This document shows, piece by piece, positions 1-9,696 of a DNA stretch of 64,000 nt. The stretch comes from Rhodoplanes serenus. Lineage in GTDB: Bacteria; Pseudomonadota; Alphaproteobacteria; Rhizobiales; Xanthobacteraceae. The notes under the pieces are model-generated. The model worked only from the letters and a program-made list of their open reading frames with translations, did no database searches and had not been told where the DNA came from. The stretch's first letter is position 1, and the number at the start of each line of letters is the position of its first letter. Location of the stretch: contig CAMDDZ010000017.1 in the NCBI GenBank assembly GCA_945893145.1, forward strand, positions 17,283 to 81,282, in the 5' to 3' direction. Made by a program: the position numbers and the translations under genes.

Positions 1-1
1 T

Positions 2-622
2 CCGGGCTGGAAGGCGATGGGCGGCCGCATTGGCTACTCGGCCGCGACCGGCCTTATGGTGATCGTGCTGTCCTGGTTTGGCATCATCGCGCTGATGTCG
101 TCGCTGATCCCGCTGGTCGCGATCTCGCCGATCCTGCTCTACATCGGCATGCTGATCGGCGCCCAGGCGTTCCAGACCACACCGCAACGGCACGCGCCCG
201 CCATCGTGCTGGCGCTGGTGCCTCACCTCGCCGCGTGGTGCAAGGTGCAGCTCGACGGCGCGCTCTCGGCCGCCGGAACCAGCGCAGCCCAGGTCGGCCT
301 CGACAAACTCGGCCAGGTCGGCGTGCTCTATCACGGTCTCGAAGTGCTGGCCGGCGGCGCAATCCTGTCCGGCCTGGTGCTGGGCGCAATTGCCGTCTTC
401 ATCATCGAGAAGAAATTCATCTCCGCCTCGGCCTTCGCCGCCACCGGCGCGCTATTGACCTTCTTCGGCTTCATGCATGGCGAGTCGGTCGGCATCGCGG
501 TGACGCCCAGCGTCGCCGCCGCCTATGCGGCGGTCGCGGTGTTCCTGTTTGGGCTCAGCCGCTTTCCGGTAACGATGGAGATACCGCTCGCGCCGGAGGC
601 CACGACGGCGCCGGCCGAGTAA
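2..622 (+). CDS. C-terminal part of a multi-pass membrane permease (NCS2/xanthine-uracil permease-like), cut by the window edge
   Basis: The reading frame is open from base 2, upstream of the first ATG (17), so the true start lies outside the window; about 206 residues remain. The visible part is almost entirely hydrophobic, with five to six membrane segments separated by short loops, and a helix pair carrying the phrase SPILLYIGMLIGAQAFQTTP, which resembles the C-terminal half of nucleobase/xanthine-type permeases (NCS2/AzgA-like). That family moves purines or related compounds across the inner membrane. Substrate cannot be read from this fragment. It ends with a short Ala/Pro/Thr-rich cytosolic tail. 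Family assignment is by remembered resemblance only. Confidence 0.6.
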   Translation, partial: PGWKAMGGRIGYSAATGLMVIVLSWFGIIALMSSLIPLVAISPILLYIGMLIGAQAFQTTPQRHAPAIVLALVPHLAAWCKVQLDGALSAAGTSAAQVGLDKLGQVGVLYHGLEVLAGGAILSGLVLGAIAVFIIEKKFISASAFAATGALLTFFGFMHGESVGIAVTPSVAAAYAAVAVFLFGLSRFPVTMEIPLAPEATTAPAE

Positions 623-638
623 CGACACGCATCGACGG

Positions 639-914
639 ATGCCGGACGACCATAAGGTCCCGAAATCTCCGCCGCCTAAATTATCCGAGATCGGACGGCT
701 CGACAGCGCGTGTCCCTATTGCGGGGAATCGTTAGCCAAGCGTCCCGAACGCAAGACGGTCTGTCCGAGCTGCCGCAACGCCATCTACGTGCGCATGCGG
801 CCATTCGACCGCGAGCGTGTGCTGCTGACCGAGCAGCAGGCCAGCAAGATCGAAGCGGAATGGACCGCGCTGCAAATCTGGTCGAAGCGAACGGGCCGCA
901 CCAGATCCGAATAA
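639..914 (+). CDS. Small zinc-ribbon protein of unknown role
   Basis: A 91-residue protein with two CxxC knuckles, C25-P-Y-C28 and C42-P-S-C45, separated by 13 residues, which is the spacing of a rubredoxin-like zinc ribbon. The rest is charged and lacks membrane segments. It starts 16 bases after the permease gene and may be co-transcribed with it. Zinc binding is a confident structural inference; whether it binds nucleic acid or protein is unknown. Confidence 0.6.
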   Translation: MPDDHKVPKSPPPKLSEIGRLDSACPYCGESLAKRPERKTVCPSCRNAIYVRMRPFDRERVLLTEQQASKIEAEWTALQIWSKRTGRTRSE

Positions 915-932
915 CAGCGCGTCGATTCGAGA

Positions 933-1709
933 CTATCGCCGTCGCTTCTGACGCTCGTCGAGCACCGAGAGCAAGATCCGTCGCGGCACAATGCGCGTGA
1001 GAAACGCCATGATCTTGTTGCCGGCGCCGGGGATCACCAAGCGCTTGCCGCGCATCAGCCCGCGATAGCCTTCTTCGGCGACGCGCGCGGCAGGCACGTC
1101 GAGCGGCGTTGGCTTGCTGGTCGAGGCAATCCCAGCGCGCGTGGCAAACTCGGTTTCGACCGGCCCCGGACACAGGCACGTCACGCGCACGCCGCGCGGT
1201 GCCAGCTCCTGATGCAGCGCCTCACTGAAAGACAACACGTAAGCCTTGCTCGCGTAATAGACCGCCGACCCCGGCCCCGGCAGAAAGCCTGCCACCGAGG
1301 CGACGTTGAGAATGCCGCCGCGGTGACGCACGAGGCTTTCGACGAAGGCAAGCGAGAGGTCGGTCAATGTACGCGCGTTGACGTCGATGATTTCGAGCTG
1401 TTCGGCGAGGTCAAGCTCAGCGGCGCGGCCGACAAGACCGAAACCTGCGTTATTGACGACATAGTCCGGTTCGAGATTCTGCGCCGCCAGCGCAGCGCCG
1501 ATGCGCGCGGCAGCGCCGGGTTGCGACAGGTCGATCGGCAAGACCGTCGGCGCCGGTCGCCCCGTTGCCGCAATCTCTTGCGCGAGCGCGTTGAGCCGTT
1601 CCGCGCGCCGCGCCACCAGCACGAGCGTGTGACCGTTGCGCGCGAACACGCGCGTCAGTTCGCTGCCGATTCCGGCGGAGGCGCCGGTGATGACGGTGAC
1701 CGGCGTCAC
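933..1709 (-). CDS. Short-chain dehydrogenase/reductase (SDR)
   Basis: A 258-residue classical SDR, an NAD(P)(H)-dependent oxidoreductase with unknown substrate. The cofactor loop TGASAGIG is at about residues 8-15, followed by VNNAG and the active-site set S (in NVASVAG), then YYASK giving Tyr-x3-Lys. The extended C-terminus ends in an Arg/Lys-rich tail. I chose the GTG start at 1709 because it overlaps the upstream TerB-like gene by four bases (GTGA), a translational-coupling arrangement, and because it places the Rossmann motif at the normal distance from the N-terminus; the longer open frame reaching 1874 runs out of frame through the neighbour and is not used. Confidence 0.85.
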   Translation of the reverse strand: MTPVTVITGASAGIGSELTRVFARNGHTLVLVARRAERLNALAQEIAATGRPAPTVLPIDLSQPGAAARIGAALAAQNLEPDYVVNNAGFGLVGRAAELDLAEQLEIIDVNARTLTDLSLAFVESLVRHRGGILNVASVAGFLPGPGSAVYYASKAYVLSFSEALHQELAPRGVRVTCLCPGPVETEFATRAGIASTSKPTPLDVPAARVAEEGYRGLMRGKRLVIPGAGNKIMAFLTRIVPRRILLSVLDERQKRRR

Positions 1710-2176
1710 GCGCCACCCGCCTGACGCGCGGCGGCGACGCGCTCGCGCAATGCAATACGCTCCGCCGACGAAATGCCGAGCAGATCGGCGACACGCCAGA
1801 TCAGATTGTCCTCGAAATCCGATACCTTCCCGTCCGCGTAGGCGATCTCCCACAGCATTTCGACGATGCGACACCGGCCGCCCTCGTCGAGCGCGGGCAA
1901 CAGCACACGAGTGAAATGATAGAGGTCGATCGACTCGCGTTCAGCCTTGCTCGCCTGCGCGATCAGTTCATCGGCGGCGGTATCCTCGAGATCGAAATGC
2001 GCCTTCAGCATGGCGTGCAGCCGGGCACGCTCATCCTCGGAAAACTTTCCGTCGATGGTAGCGGCATGCACCAGCAACGCGGCCGCGGCCACGCGATAGT
2101 TATCGTCCGCAAAGCGGCCTACGGGTTTTCCGCCGGACGACAGGTCGGTAAAAAAGCTGCGGAGCGAATGGAGCAT
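1706..2176 (-). CDS. TerB-like (tellurite-resistance TerB/DnaJ-associated) helical protein
   Basis: About 156 residues, all-helical, with the paired acidic motifs typical of TerB-like domains: DGKFSEDE in the first half and YADGKVSDFED in the second. TerB-domain proteins bind metal ions or act as small helical adaptors; the actual role of this stand-alone form is unknown. The ATG at 2176 is chosen because the peptide upstream (to 2308) is Arg/His-rich and non-coding in character. Its stop overlaps the SDR start, so the two are probably one operon. Confidence 0.75.
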   Translation of the reverse strand: MLHSLRSFFTDLSSGGKPVGRFADDNYRVAAAALLVHAATIDGKFSEDERARLHAMLKAHFDLEDTAADELIAQASKAERESIDLYHFTRVLLPALDEGGRCRIVEMLWEIAYADGKVSDFEDNLIWRVADLLGISSAERIALRERVAAARQAGGA

Positions 2177-2322
2177 TAAGTCACTCGGCGCCAGATTACG
2201 GTGTCGCACGGTGGAAACCGGCCGTCCAGCGCAGCACATGACGGTATGGCGCGTTGCGGAGCAATGCGGTGGTGAAGCTGCGCGCACCAAAGCGACGGGG
2301 CGATGCACGCCGAAACTGACCG

Positions 2323-2898
2323 TTAATTGACCGCTTTGGCCTTGCGTATGGCCTGATGCAGCAGATGCAGGTTGTTCTTGATGTAGGGGCTTGCCGGATC
2401 CTTGGCCTCGGCCGCGCGCAGGATTGCGGTGGCACGGCGATAATCGCCACGCAGCATGTAGGAGAAGCCCTGATTGTTGAGGATTTCCGGCGTCGGGCCA
2501 ACGATACGGATCGCCTGCGTGTAGGCACGATCGGCCAGATCGAAACGGCGCAAGCGGTCATAGGACGCCGCAAGCCCAACCCAAGCCTCGGCATCGCGCG
2601 GATGCAATTCGACGGCTCTGCGGAAGTGGCGCTCCGCCAATCCGTAGCTGCCCTGGCGGAAGTATTTTTTGGCGACGCCCAGATCGTCGTTCGGGTCGAC
2701 ACCGAGCAGTTCCGGCGTCGCCGGTCCCGAAGGTGACAGCGGCTTCTCGAGCGCCGTCACCGAGCCGGTCACGTCCCCATCCGGGTTGGGGTTCGCCTGC
2801 GGCCCCCGCAGGTCGCCGAGTTTCGACGATGTCTCGCAGCCCGCCAGCCAGACGAGGCCCGCGACCGCGATCAAGACTCGACGAACGCTCACTCGCAT
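2323..2898 (-). CDS. TPR-repeat lipoprotein, TadD-like
   Basis: 191 residues. The N-terminus is a lipoprotein signal: basic start, hydrophobic core, and lipobox LAGC with Cys at about residue 21. After a Pro/Gly/Ser-rich linker come about three tetratricopeptide repeats (from about residue 75), with phrases such as GLAERHFRRAVELHPRDAEA. In Tad pilus systems a TPR lipoprotein (TadD) helps the secretin assemble in the outer membrane. This gene lies downstream of tadC on the same strand but is separated by 242 bases, so it may have its own promoter. TadD assignment is from position and architecture. Confidence 0.75.
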   Translation of the reverse strand: MRVSVRRVLIAVAGLVWLAGCETSSKLGDLRGPQANPNPDGDVTGSVTALEKPLSPSGPATPELLGVDPNDDLGVAKKYFRQGSYGLAERHFRRAVELHPRDAEAWVGLAASYDRLRRFDLADRAYTQAIRIVGPTPEILNNQGFSYMLRGDYRRATAILRAAEAKDPASPYIKNNLHLLHQAIRKAKAVN

Positions 2899-3140
2899 CT
2901 ACGCGCTCCGGAGACCCCTCCGAAGCTAGGGGACGATCGTTAAGATTTTGCTCGAAGGCGACGCATATCCTTCATAATTCATTGATCCTGCTGGCGATTA
3001 CGCTCCCGCGTTTGCCTTATTTGCCGCGTCACAAATGCCGCAGCGCCCGGCACTCGAAATGAGGCAAGTGCTTGCATCAAAAGACAATGCCGGCCGGAGA
3101 CCGCGCTGGGAACAATGGTTAATGGATGCGCCGGGGGCGC

Positions 3141-4088
3141 TTAGCCCCAGTTGCCGACATAAAGCCGGACGATGACCGGCAGCAAAATCACCACGAACAG
3201 CACCGGGAAGATGCACAGCATCATTGGCACCGACAGCCGGGCCGGCAGGCTGTAGGCCTTCTCTTCGGCGCGCGACAGCCGCTTGTGGCGCATGTCGTCG
3301 GAATAAACGCGCAACGCGTCGGTGATGCTGGAGCCGAGTTCCTCAGATTGCTGGATGAGTGTCGCAAACGACCGCGCCTCTTCGAGGCCGAGCCGATCGC
3401 CTAGGCCCTCAAGCGCGTCGCTCATGGTGCGGCCGGCGCGGATTTCCAGGTTCGTCATGTGGATGTTGGCGGAGAGCGATGGATAGGACGTCGCAAGCTC
3501 GCGCCCGACACGATCGAGCGCCGCCTCCATGCTTAGTCCCGCGTCGGCACACACGACCAGAAGGTCCATGAAATCCGGGAAGCCCACCTGGTGCTCGTTG
3601 CGCCGCGCCTTGATGCGTTTGTCGATGTAGAGGCTCGGTCCGATGTAGCCGACGATGCCGCCAACCATCATCAGCAGCCAGATCACCGGGCTGCCGGGCG
3701 TCGTCGGCGCGAACAGGAACACACCGCCCGCCAACACGACTGCCAGAACAGTGCGCACGAGAAAGAAGAATGCCACCGCGCGATGATCGTAGATGCCGGC
3801 CTGCACCATGCGCCGGCGCATCACCTTCATCTGCTCGTCGTTGCCCGTGGCGTAATGCTTCTGGGTGTATTCCATGACGCGGTCGGCGGCCTTCAAACTT
3901 GAAGACCGCAAAGAACGCGAGCCAGCCTTGCTGCCCACCGCGCTGATGCCAGCGGCGCGGCGGCGAATCGACCCTTGGGCGCGCACCAGCACCATGACGC
4001 AGAACGTCAGCGTGGTGGCCGCCAAAAACACCAACAGCCCCACCATCGTGGTGTTGCCATCGCCCAATGCATTCAGCAGAAAATCCAT
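3141..4088 (-). CDS. tadC: Tad pilus inner-membrane platform protein TadC
   Basis: 315 residues with a type II secretion system F domain in the C-terminal two thirds: cytosolic helices with the phrase ADAGLSMEAALDRVGREL, then the conserved FATLIQQSEELGSSITDALR region, and closing membrane segments. N-terminal hydrophobic helices precede it. TadB and TadC together form the platform on which the CpaF ATPase works to extend or retract Flp pili. The start lies three bases after the tadB stop, the order usual for tad loci. Confidence 0.92.
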   Translation of the reverse strand: MDFLLNALGDGNTTMVGLLVFLAATTLTFCVMVLVRAQGSIRRRAAGISAVGSKAGSRSLRSSSLKAADRVMEYTQKHYATGNDEQMKVMRRRMVQAGIYDHRAVAFFFLVRTVLAVVLAGGVFLFAPTTPGSPVIWLLMMVGGIVGYIGPSLYIDKRIKARRNEHQVGFPDFMDLLVVCADAGLSMEAALDRVGRELATSYPSLSANIHMTNLEIRAGRTMSDALEGLGDRLGLEEARSFATLIQQSEELGSSITDALRVYSDDMRHKRLSRAEEKAYSLPARLSVPMMLCIFPVLFVVILLPVIVRLYVGNWG

Positions 4089-4091
4089 CGG

Positions 4092-5060
4092 TCAGATCCT
4101 GAAATTCACCATGCGGTACATGATGAAATTACCGATGCTCATCCACCCCGCAGCGGCGGACAGCGCAATCTTGGTCAATTGTTCGTGCCAGACGCTGGCA
4201 TAGAAGTCCGGCGCCACGACCTGCACGATGATGAACATCATGATCGGCAGCGACGACAGAATCAGCGCAGACGCGCGGCCTTCGGCCGCCAGCGCCCTGA
4301 TCTTACGCCGCATCTTGAAGCGCTGACGAATGACGGCAGAAAGGTTCTCGAGGATTTCACCAAGGTTGCCGCCGGTCGAGCTCTGAATCGCCACCGCGGT
4401 GACGAACAGAGGCAGGTCTTCCTGCCCAAGGCGGAAATAGAGATTGCGCATGCCGCCTTCGAGGTCAGCGCCATAAGTGATTTCGTCGGAGACGATGCCG
4501 AATTCGCTACCGATCGGATCGCGCATCTCGCGCGCCACCATGGTGATCGCGATCGGCACCGGATGACCGGCGCGCAGGCTGCGGACGATGATGTCAAGCG
4601 CATCAGGGAATTGTGCGCCGAACGCCTTCTGCCGCCGGCTGCGCAAAAACTTCAGCACCAGCAGTGGCACCAGCGTGGCGCAGACCACCGCGGCAATGAG
4701 CGATTCCAGCCAGTCGCCGCGCAGCAGCATCACGATGGCAAAGGCAAAACCAGCGCCGGCCGTGATGTACATCACGAGCTTGCCGATCCCGAGCGTCACG
4801 CCCGATTGCAGGATCAACCGGTTGAGCGCGATCAGCGACATGCGGTAGTCGCCCAGCCCGCTCAGGCCGCGCTCGCGCCGCAGCTGACTCAGCACGCCCT
4901 CGCGGTCCGGCTGGCCCTCCATGATCTGGAGACGGCGATTGATGTTCTTGCGGTAGGAGCGCGACGTGAAGAAAACGAGATAGATCGCCTCGACCGTGAG
5001 CCCCGCCGCCAGCGCTACGAACAGGTAAACCGCATAGATGGGATCGAAACCGAACAGCAT
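4092..5060 (-). CDS. tadB: Tad pilus inner-membrane platform protein TadB
   Basis: About 322 residues: N-terminal membrane helix, soluble stretch, two more membrane helices, then a T2SSF domain (RSLRAGHPVPIAI, QSSTGGNLGEILENLS) and closing membrane helices. It is paralogous to TadC and pairs with it as the pilus platform. The ATG at 5060 follows the cpaF stop by five bases with GTAGGT just upstream; the open frame continues upstream to 5501 inside cpaF but that part is an Arg/His-rich shadow. Confidence 0.92.
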   Translation of the reverse strand: MLFGFDPIYAVYLFVALAAGLTVEAIYLVFFTSRSYRKNINRRLQIMEGQPDREGVLSQLRRERGLSGLGDYRMSLIALNRLILQSGVTLGIGKLVMYITAGAGFAFAIVMLLRGDWLESLIAAVVCATLVPLLVLKFLRSRRQKAFGAQFPDALDIIVRSLRAGHPVPIAITMVAREMRDPIGSEFGIVSDEITYGADLEGGMRNLYFRLGQEDLPLFVTAVAIQSSTGGNLGEILENLSAVIRQRFKMRRKIRALAAEGRASALILSSLPIMMFIIVQVVAPDFYASVWHEQLTKIALSAAAGWMSIGNFIMYRMVNFRI

Positions 5061-5065
5061 GATAC

Positions 5066-6493
5066 CTACAACGGTTTGCCCGGATCGAAGTAGTTCGGTG
5101 GAATTTTGATGCCGCGTGCCGCGAGGTCGCTCAAAAAGCGCGGGCGCACACCGGTGGCTTGGAAGTGGCCCTCGACGGTGCCGTCCTCGAGCGTGCCGGT
5201 GCGGACGTATTTGTAGATTTCCTGCATCTGCACAATGTCGCCTTCCATGCCGGTGATCTCGGCAATGGAGGTCACGCGGCGCTTGCCGTCCGACATGCGC
5301 TGAAGCTGCACGATCATACGGACCGCGGCGGCAATCTGCCCGCGGACCGAGGCAATGGTCATCGGCAAGCCGGCCATGCCGATCAGCTGTTCGAGGCGCG
5401 AGATCGCCTCGCGCGGGTTGTTGGCGTGGATAGTGGCCATCGAGCCTTCGTGACCGGTGTTCATGGCTTGCAGCATGTCGAAGGCTTCCTCGCCACGACA
5501 CTCGCCGAGGATGATGCGTTCGGGCCGCATACGGAGCGCGTTCTTGACCAACTCGCGCTGGCGGATTTCGCCCTTGCCTTCGATGTTGGGTGGCCGCGTC
5601 TCCATGCGCGCCACGTGCGGCTGCTGGAGCTGAAGCTCGGCCGCATCCTCGATGGTGATCAGGCGCTCCTTGTCGGAGATGAACGCCGACAGCGCGTTGA
5701 GCATGGTGGTTTTACCGGAACCGGTGCCGCCCGAGATGATCGTGGTGATGCGCGACTTGACCGCGGCGGCGAGCAACTCGGCCATCTGCGGCTTTATCGC
5801 ATCGATATCGACCAGCTTGTTCAGGTTGAACGGCTTCTTGGAAAACTTACGGATCGAGACCAACGGGCCATCGACGCCGATCGGTCGCACCGCGACGTTG
5901 ACGCGGGAGCCGTCCAGCAGGCGCGCGTCGCAGAGCGGATGCGCTTCATCCACCCGGCGGCCGACCGCCGACACGATCTTGTTGATGATGCGGAGAAGAT
6001 GCGCCTCGTCCTTGAAGCGGCAAGCCACTGGCTCCAGCAAGCCGCCTTTTTCAACGTAGGTGCATTCGTGGCCGTTGATCAGAATATCGCTGATCGCCGG
6101 GTCCTTGAGCAGCGGCTCGAGCGGACCGAGGCCGGTCATCTCGTCGAGAATTTCGGAGACGAATTCGTTCAGCTCGTTGGTGTTGAGCGCGAGCCGCTCG
6201 ACCACGATGTATTGCGTGACGAGCTGCTGGATGTGCTGCCGCATCTCGTCTTCCGGCAGCTTTTCCAGCGCCGAAAGGTTGATTTCCTCGATCAACCGGC
6301 GATGCAGACGGACCTTGGCGTCGAGCAGCTTGTCGCTGAGCAGCGGGTTCGAGGGCTCCGCCGCCAAAGGCTTGTCCTTGACGGGCTCGGGCTCCGGGAA
6401 AACCGTCCACGACACGCCTTCCATCGTCGATTGCGCTTCGTCGCCCGGGGCGGGCGGGTCGGAAGCGTTACGACGTGCGGTAAAACGGGCCAT
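5066..6493 (-). CDS. cpaF: Tad pilus assembly/retraction ATPase CpaF (TadA)
   Basis: 475 residues, VirB11/GspE-type secretion ATPase. Walker A GGTGSGKT lies at about residues 255-262; Asp-box and Walker B ([16 protein letters not shown]) and the His-box ([11 protein letters not shown]) follow. The N-terminal 110 residues form the usual all-helical lead. This cytosolic hexamer powers Flp pilus dynamics. Gene order cpaE-cpaF-tadB-tadC on the same strand with gaps of 18, 5 and 3 bases indicates one transcript. Confidence 0.96.
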   Translation of the reverse strand: MARFTARRNASDPPAPGDEAQSTMEGVSWTVFPEPEPVKDKPLAAEPSNPLLSDKLLDAKVRLHRRLIEEINLSALEKLPEDEMRQHIQQLVTQYIVVERLALNTNELNEFVSEILDEMTGLGPLEPLLKDPAISDILINGHECTYVEKGGLLEPVACRFKDEAHLLRIINKIVSAVGRRVDEAHPLCDARLLDGSRVNVAVRPIGVDGPLVSIRKFSKKPFNLNKLVDIDAIKPQMAELLAAAVKSRITTIISGGTGSGKTTMLNALSAFISDKERLITIEDAAELQLQQPHVARMETRPPNIEGKGEIRQRELVKNALRMRPERIILGECRGEEAFDMLQAMNTGHEGSMATIHANNPREAISRLEQLIGMAGLPMTIASVRGQIAAAVRMIVQLQRMSDGKRRVTSIAEITGMEGDIVQMQEIYKYVRTGTLEDGTVEGHFQATGVRPRFLSDLAARGIKIPPNYFDPGKPL

Positions 6494-6511
6494 GGGTGTG
6501 CGGCGCCTAGA

Positions 6512-7729
6512 TTATTTCGCGAACGCGAGACTAAGTTTCTTGACCAAGCTCGACTCCTGCGCGCCTGGCTTGGCCATTTGCGGGATCACGAGCTTGCGAA
6601 GTTGCGCGGTGATTTTGTTGCCGGGCTTGATCTCATCGAGCGGCACGCCGCGGTCGATCGCCTCGCGCACCAGACGATAGTAGTTGGGGATGACTGCCGC
6701 GAAATCGCTGCCCAGTGCTGCCTCGATGTCGGACTTCTTCAAGCCGGGCGAGAACATGCCTTGCTCGAAGCGATTGACGATGACCTGTGGATGCGGGCCG
6801 TCGCCCAGCCGCTCGCGGATGGCGGCAACCAGCCCCTTGGCGTGACGCAGGCTGGGCACGGTCATCTCGCTGACGATGAACAGCTTGTTGGAGCCGAGTA
6901 GCACGCTGTCGGTCCAGGAGAACCACGTGCGCGGCATGTCGATCACGACGTAGTCGAAGTTCGACGAAACCAGGTCGAGGAGCCGCGTCACCATGTCGGG
7001 ATCGAACGAGCGCATCTCGGCCGGCCGGTTGGGCGCCGCGATCACCGCGAGCCCAGAGGCATGATGCGACAGCATGATTTCCAGGAGCTGCTTGTCGAGG
7101 CGCTCTGGCCGAGGCTCGATTTCTTTCAGATCGAGGCGCGGCTCTAGATCGAGATAGTCGGCGCAAGCGCCGTGCTGGAAGTCGAGATCCACCAGGCAGG
7201 TGCTCGGGCGGCCACGCTGCCCGCTGTTGAGCAACAGCAACGCGGTCTGGATCGCGAGCGTGGTGACACCCGCGCCACCGACAGCCGGCAGGAACGTGTA
7301 GATCTGCGCCTCGGTGGTGTCGGTTCCGGCAGGCCTGGCGACGCGGGCGCAGGTGCGCACCAGTTCGACCGGCTGCACCGGCTTCACAAGGAAGTCGGCG
7401 ACGCGGGTCTGGAGCAGCCGCCGCGCCACGTCCGCGTCGAAGCTCTGCGTCACCGCGATCACCGGGGGCCAATGACCGATCCGTCCCATCAGGCGCTCCA
7501 GCGCCTGCATGTCCTCTTCGCGGCTGGCGTCGATGTCGATGATGACGACGGTGACACCTTCGATGTTAAACTTGTCGGCGACGCCCGAAACCGTGCCCGA
7601 GATCACCCGCAGGTCGATCTGGGCGCTGGCGGTGAAAGTCGTGCGCGCAAGCTGTTCGAACGCGGAATCCGCGGTGAGCACCACCACGCCGGTCTTATTT
7701 GCCGTGCTCGTTGACCGAGTCATTCGCAT
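6512..7729 (-). CDS. cpaE: Tad pilus localisation protein CpaE (TadZ)
   Basis: 405 residues. Residues about 14-130 form a receiver-like domain without a full phospho-acceptor set, and from about 142 a ParA/MinD-type ATPase follows. Its Walker A is deviant, AVGGAGVTT at about 149-157, lacking the usual lysine of GKT, which is a known feature of TadZ/CpaE proteins. These proteins place the pilus machine at a cell pole. The gene sits between the small lipoprotein gene and cpaF. Confidence 0.93.
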   Translation of the reverse strand: MRMTRSTSTANKTGVVVLTADSAFEQLARTTFTASAQIDLRVISGTVSGVADKFNIEGVTVVIIDIDASREEDMQALERLMGRIGHWPPVIAVTQSFDADVARRLLQTRVADFLVKPVQPVELVRTCARVARPAGTDTTEAQIYTFLPAVGGAGVTTLAIQTALLLLNSGQRGRPSTCLVDLDFQHGACADYLDLEPRLDLKEIEPRPERLDKQLLEIMLSHHASGLAVIAAPNRPAEMRSFDPDMVTRLLDLVSSNFDYVVIDMPRTWFSWTDSVLLGSNKLFIVSEMTVPSLRHAKGLVAAIRERLGDGPHPQVIVNRFEQGMFSPGLKKSDIEAALGSDFAAVIPNYYRLVREAIDRGVPLDEIKPGNKITAQLRKLVIPQMAKPGAQESSLVKKLSLAFAK

Positions 7730-7765
7730 CGACTTGTACTCACGTTCCTGTCCGTTACCCGCGGC

Positions 7766-8116
7766 TTACGGCTTTGGCGCTGACGACGCCTGGCTGTTGG
7801 ACGTCGACTGCGCCTGTTGCTGCGCAGCGGTGTAGGCGACCGAGCTCGTGGTCGCGTTCACCGGCGGGATGATGCGGCCGGTGCGGTAGCGCTCCGCAGC
7901 GGTCTGCATCTTCTCGCCGCTGTAGGCGATGTTGCGGTTGGCGCTGGCGGGCGGCCACGGATCGATCATGTGGGTCACCCGATTGGCCGCCATCGCTTCG
8001 CCGGACGCGAGCGAGACGCTGTCGCGCCGGTCGAAGTAGAACTCCGAGCAGCCGGCGAGCGCAGCACTGAGCAAGGTCAGTGCTGCGAGCGTGCTAGTTC
8101 TTGACCGCAACGACAT
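7766..8116 (-). CDS. Short lipoprotein in the CpaD position of the tad locus
   Basis: 116 residues with a lipobox (ALAGC, Cys about residue 23) and a Ser/Gln/Ala-rich C-terminal tail. The middle part, with VTHMIDPWPP and RYRTGRIIPP, is soluble. It sits exactly where cpaD (a roughly 200-residue or longer pilus biogenesis lipoprotein) is expected, between cpaC and cpaE, but is about half that length, so it is either a short CpaD variant or a functional substitute. Its start overlaps the 3' end of cpaC by 23 bases. Confidence 0.75.
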   Translation of the reverse strand: MSLRSRTSTLAALTLLSAALAGCSEFYFDRRDSVSLASGEAMAANRVTHMIDPWPPASANRNIAYSGEKMQTAAERYRTGRIIPPVNATTSSVAYTAAQQQAQSTSNSQASSAPKP

Positions 8117-9653
8117 TGACGCCTCCCTTTGGCAGATCGAGGACGTGGCCGGAGAACTCCCGCGACACCACGCCGCTGAGAGCGCGGGCGGTGGCCGGAG
8201 GCAGTTCGGTCTTGCCCATGAGGAACAGATCGACGTCGTTCGGCGCCACGTTGACGTCGAGCGGCGTCTTGATGACGTCGCCGGGCCGCGCGGGCCGCAC
8301 CAGACGCGGCGTCACGATGATCGCAAGGTCGGTTTCGTCTTTCTGGTACCGCGTGCTGCGGAACAGTGCGCCGAGCACCGGAACGTCACCGAGCCAGGGC
8401 AGCTGCTGGATCGCGTTTCGCCCATTGCTCTGCAGCAGCCCACCGATCACGAAGCTCTGGCCATCGCGCAGTTCGACCGTGGTCGAGGCACGGCGCACGA
8501 TCAGCGGCGGGACCGAGATGCCCGCAACCTGCACCTGATGGCTGAAGTCGAGCTGGCTGACCTCCGGCTCGATCTTCATGTTGATCAGGCCGTCGGCGAG
8601 CACGGTCGGCGTAAAGGCAAGGCCGACGCCGTAGCGCTTGAACTCGATGGTGACCTGGCCGAGCGCGCCCGGCACCGGGACCGGATACTCACCACCGGCG
8701 AGAAAGCTCGCGGTGTCGCCCGAGAGCGCCACGAGGTTGGGCTCAGCGAGCGAACGCGCCACGCCGCGCTGTTCAAGCGCGTTGATCATCGCCTGCGTCT
8801 CGACGCCGCCCGCGATCATTTTTGCGATCATGAAGCCGAACGGCGCTGTGCCGGACAGCACGCCCGCCGCGACCACCGGAGAAACGGTCAACGCGGTGGG
8901 GCTGACGTTGGGACCGGCGGGCGACAAACTGGGGCTAACCGCAGGCTGTTTGAAGTTATCGGTGCCCGTGTTGGTGACCGGCAGCTGGTTCTGACCCTGT
9001 CGCGAGCCGACGTTGATCAGCGAGTTGCCGCCGAACCGGTTCCACTGCACGCCGAGTTCGCGGCTCGCCTGGCGCGAGGCCTCGACGAAACGCACCTCCA
9101 GCATGACCTGCTGCGGCTGCAGCACCTGGACCGTGTTGATGACATCCGGGCCGAACTGCTTGGCGATGGTCACGACGCGATCGAGCGTCACCGCGTCGGG
9201 CGACGTGCCCGACAGCATGATGCGGCCGTTCACCGCGGAGACCCGCAGTTTGGCGTACGGGAAACGCTTACGGATTTCATTTTGTAGCAACGAGGTGTCG
9301 TAGATCACCTCGACATCGAACACGCCGATCAGCTTCTTGCCCTCGGCATAGATCGACACGCGCGTGGTGCCGTTCTTTTTGCCAAGGATCGACAGCGCGC
9401 GGTCGGTGAGCGGATTGACGTCCGCCACCTCCGGATCACCGACGGTGATCTCGACGAAGCTTGTGTCGGTCCGCACGTCCTCGGACTTGCCGATATAGAC
9501 AGTGATCGTTGAGGTGCGTTTGATCGCGCCGATTTGGAGCAGGCGCTGCGCCTCGGCCTCGCGAGCCGGCAGCAAACCCAACATCAGAGCCGTGATTGCT
9601 ACCGCAATCATCGGCAGCCTTGCCTTGAACGATTTCCACCTGTTCACGTCCAT
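8094..9653 (-). CDS. cpaC: Outer-membrane secretin CpaC (RcpA)
   Basis: About 519 residues: Sec signal peptide ending near AEAQ, an N-terminal pilus/BON-like domain (VRTDTSFVEITVGDPEVADVN; SGTSPDAVTLDRVVTIA), and a C-terminal secretin domain (MINALEQRGVARSLAEPNLV, GGEYPVPVPG, FVIGGLLQSN). It forms the outer-membrane channel for the Flp pilus. I prefer ATG at 9653 (AAGGGTGGGGAG just upstream) to the TTG at 9683. Confidence 0.94.
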   Translation of the reverse strand: MDVNRWKSFKARLPMIAVAITALMLGLLPAREAEAQRLLQIGAIKRTSTITVYIGKSEDVRTDTSFVEITVGDPEVADVNPLTDRALSILGKKNGTTRVSIYAEGKKLIGVFDVEVIYDTSLLQNEIRKRFPYAKLRVSAVNGRIMLSGTSPDAVTLDRVVTIAKQFGPDVINTVQVLQPQQVMLEVRFVEASRQASRELGVQWNRFGGNSLINVGSRQGQNQLPVTNTGTDNFKQPAVSPSLSPAGPNVSPTALTVSPVVAAGVLSGTAPFGFMIAKMIAGGVETQAMINALEQRGVARSLAEPNLVALSGDTASFLAGGEYPVPVPGALGQVTIEFKRYGVGLAFTPTVLADGLINMKIEPEVSQLDFSHQVQVAGISVPPLIVRRASTTVELRDGQSFVIGGLLQSNGRNAIQQLPWLGDVPVLGALFRSTRYQKDETDLAIIVTPRLVRPARPGDVIKTPLDVNVAPNDVDLFLMGKTELPPATARALSGVVSREFSGHVLDLPKGGVNVVAVKN

Positions 9654-9696
9654 CTCCCCACCCTTACTGTTCAGCTTCCCCAAGCTTTAGCTGCGG

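Noticed and set aside
5159..6901. Long plus-strand open frame (about 580 codons)
   Set aside because: It is antisense to cpaF and cpaE, both clear from conserved motifs; composition is typical of a shadow.
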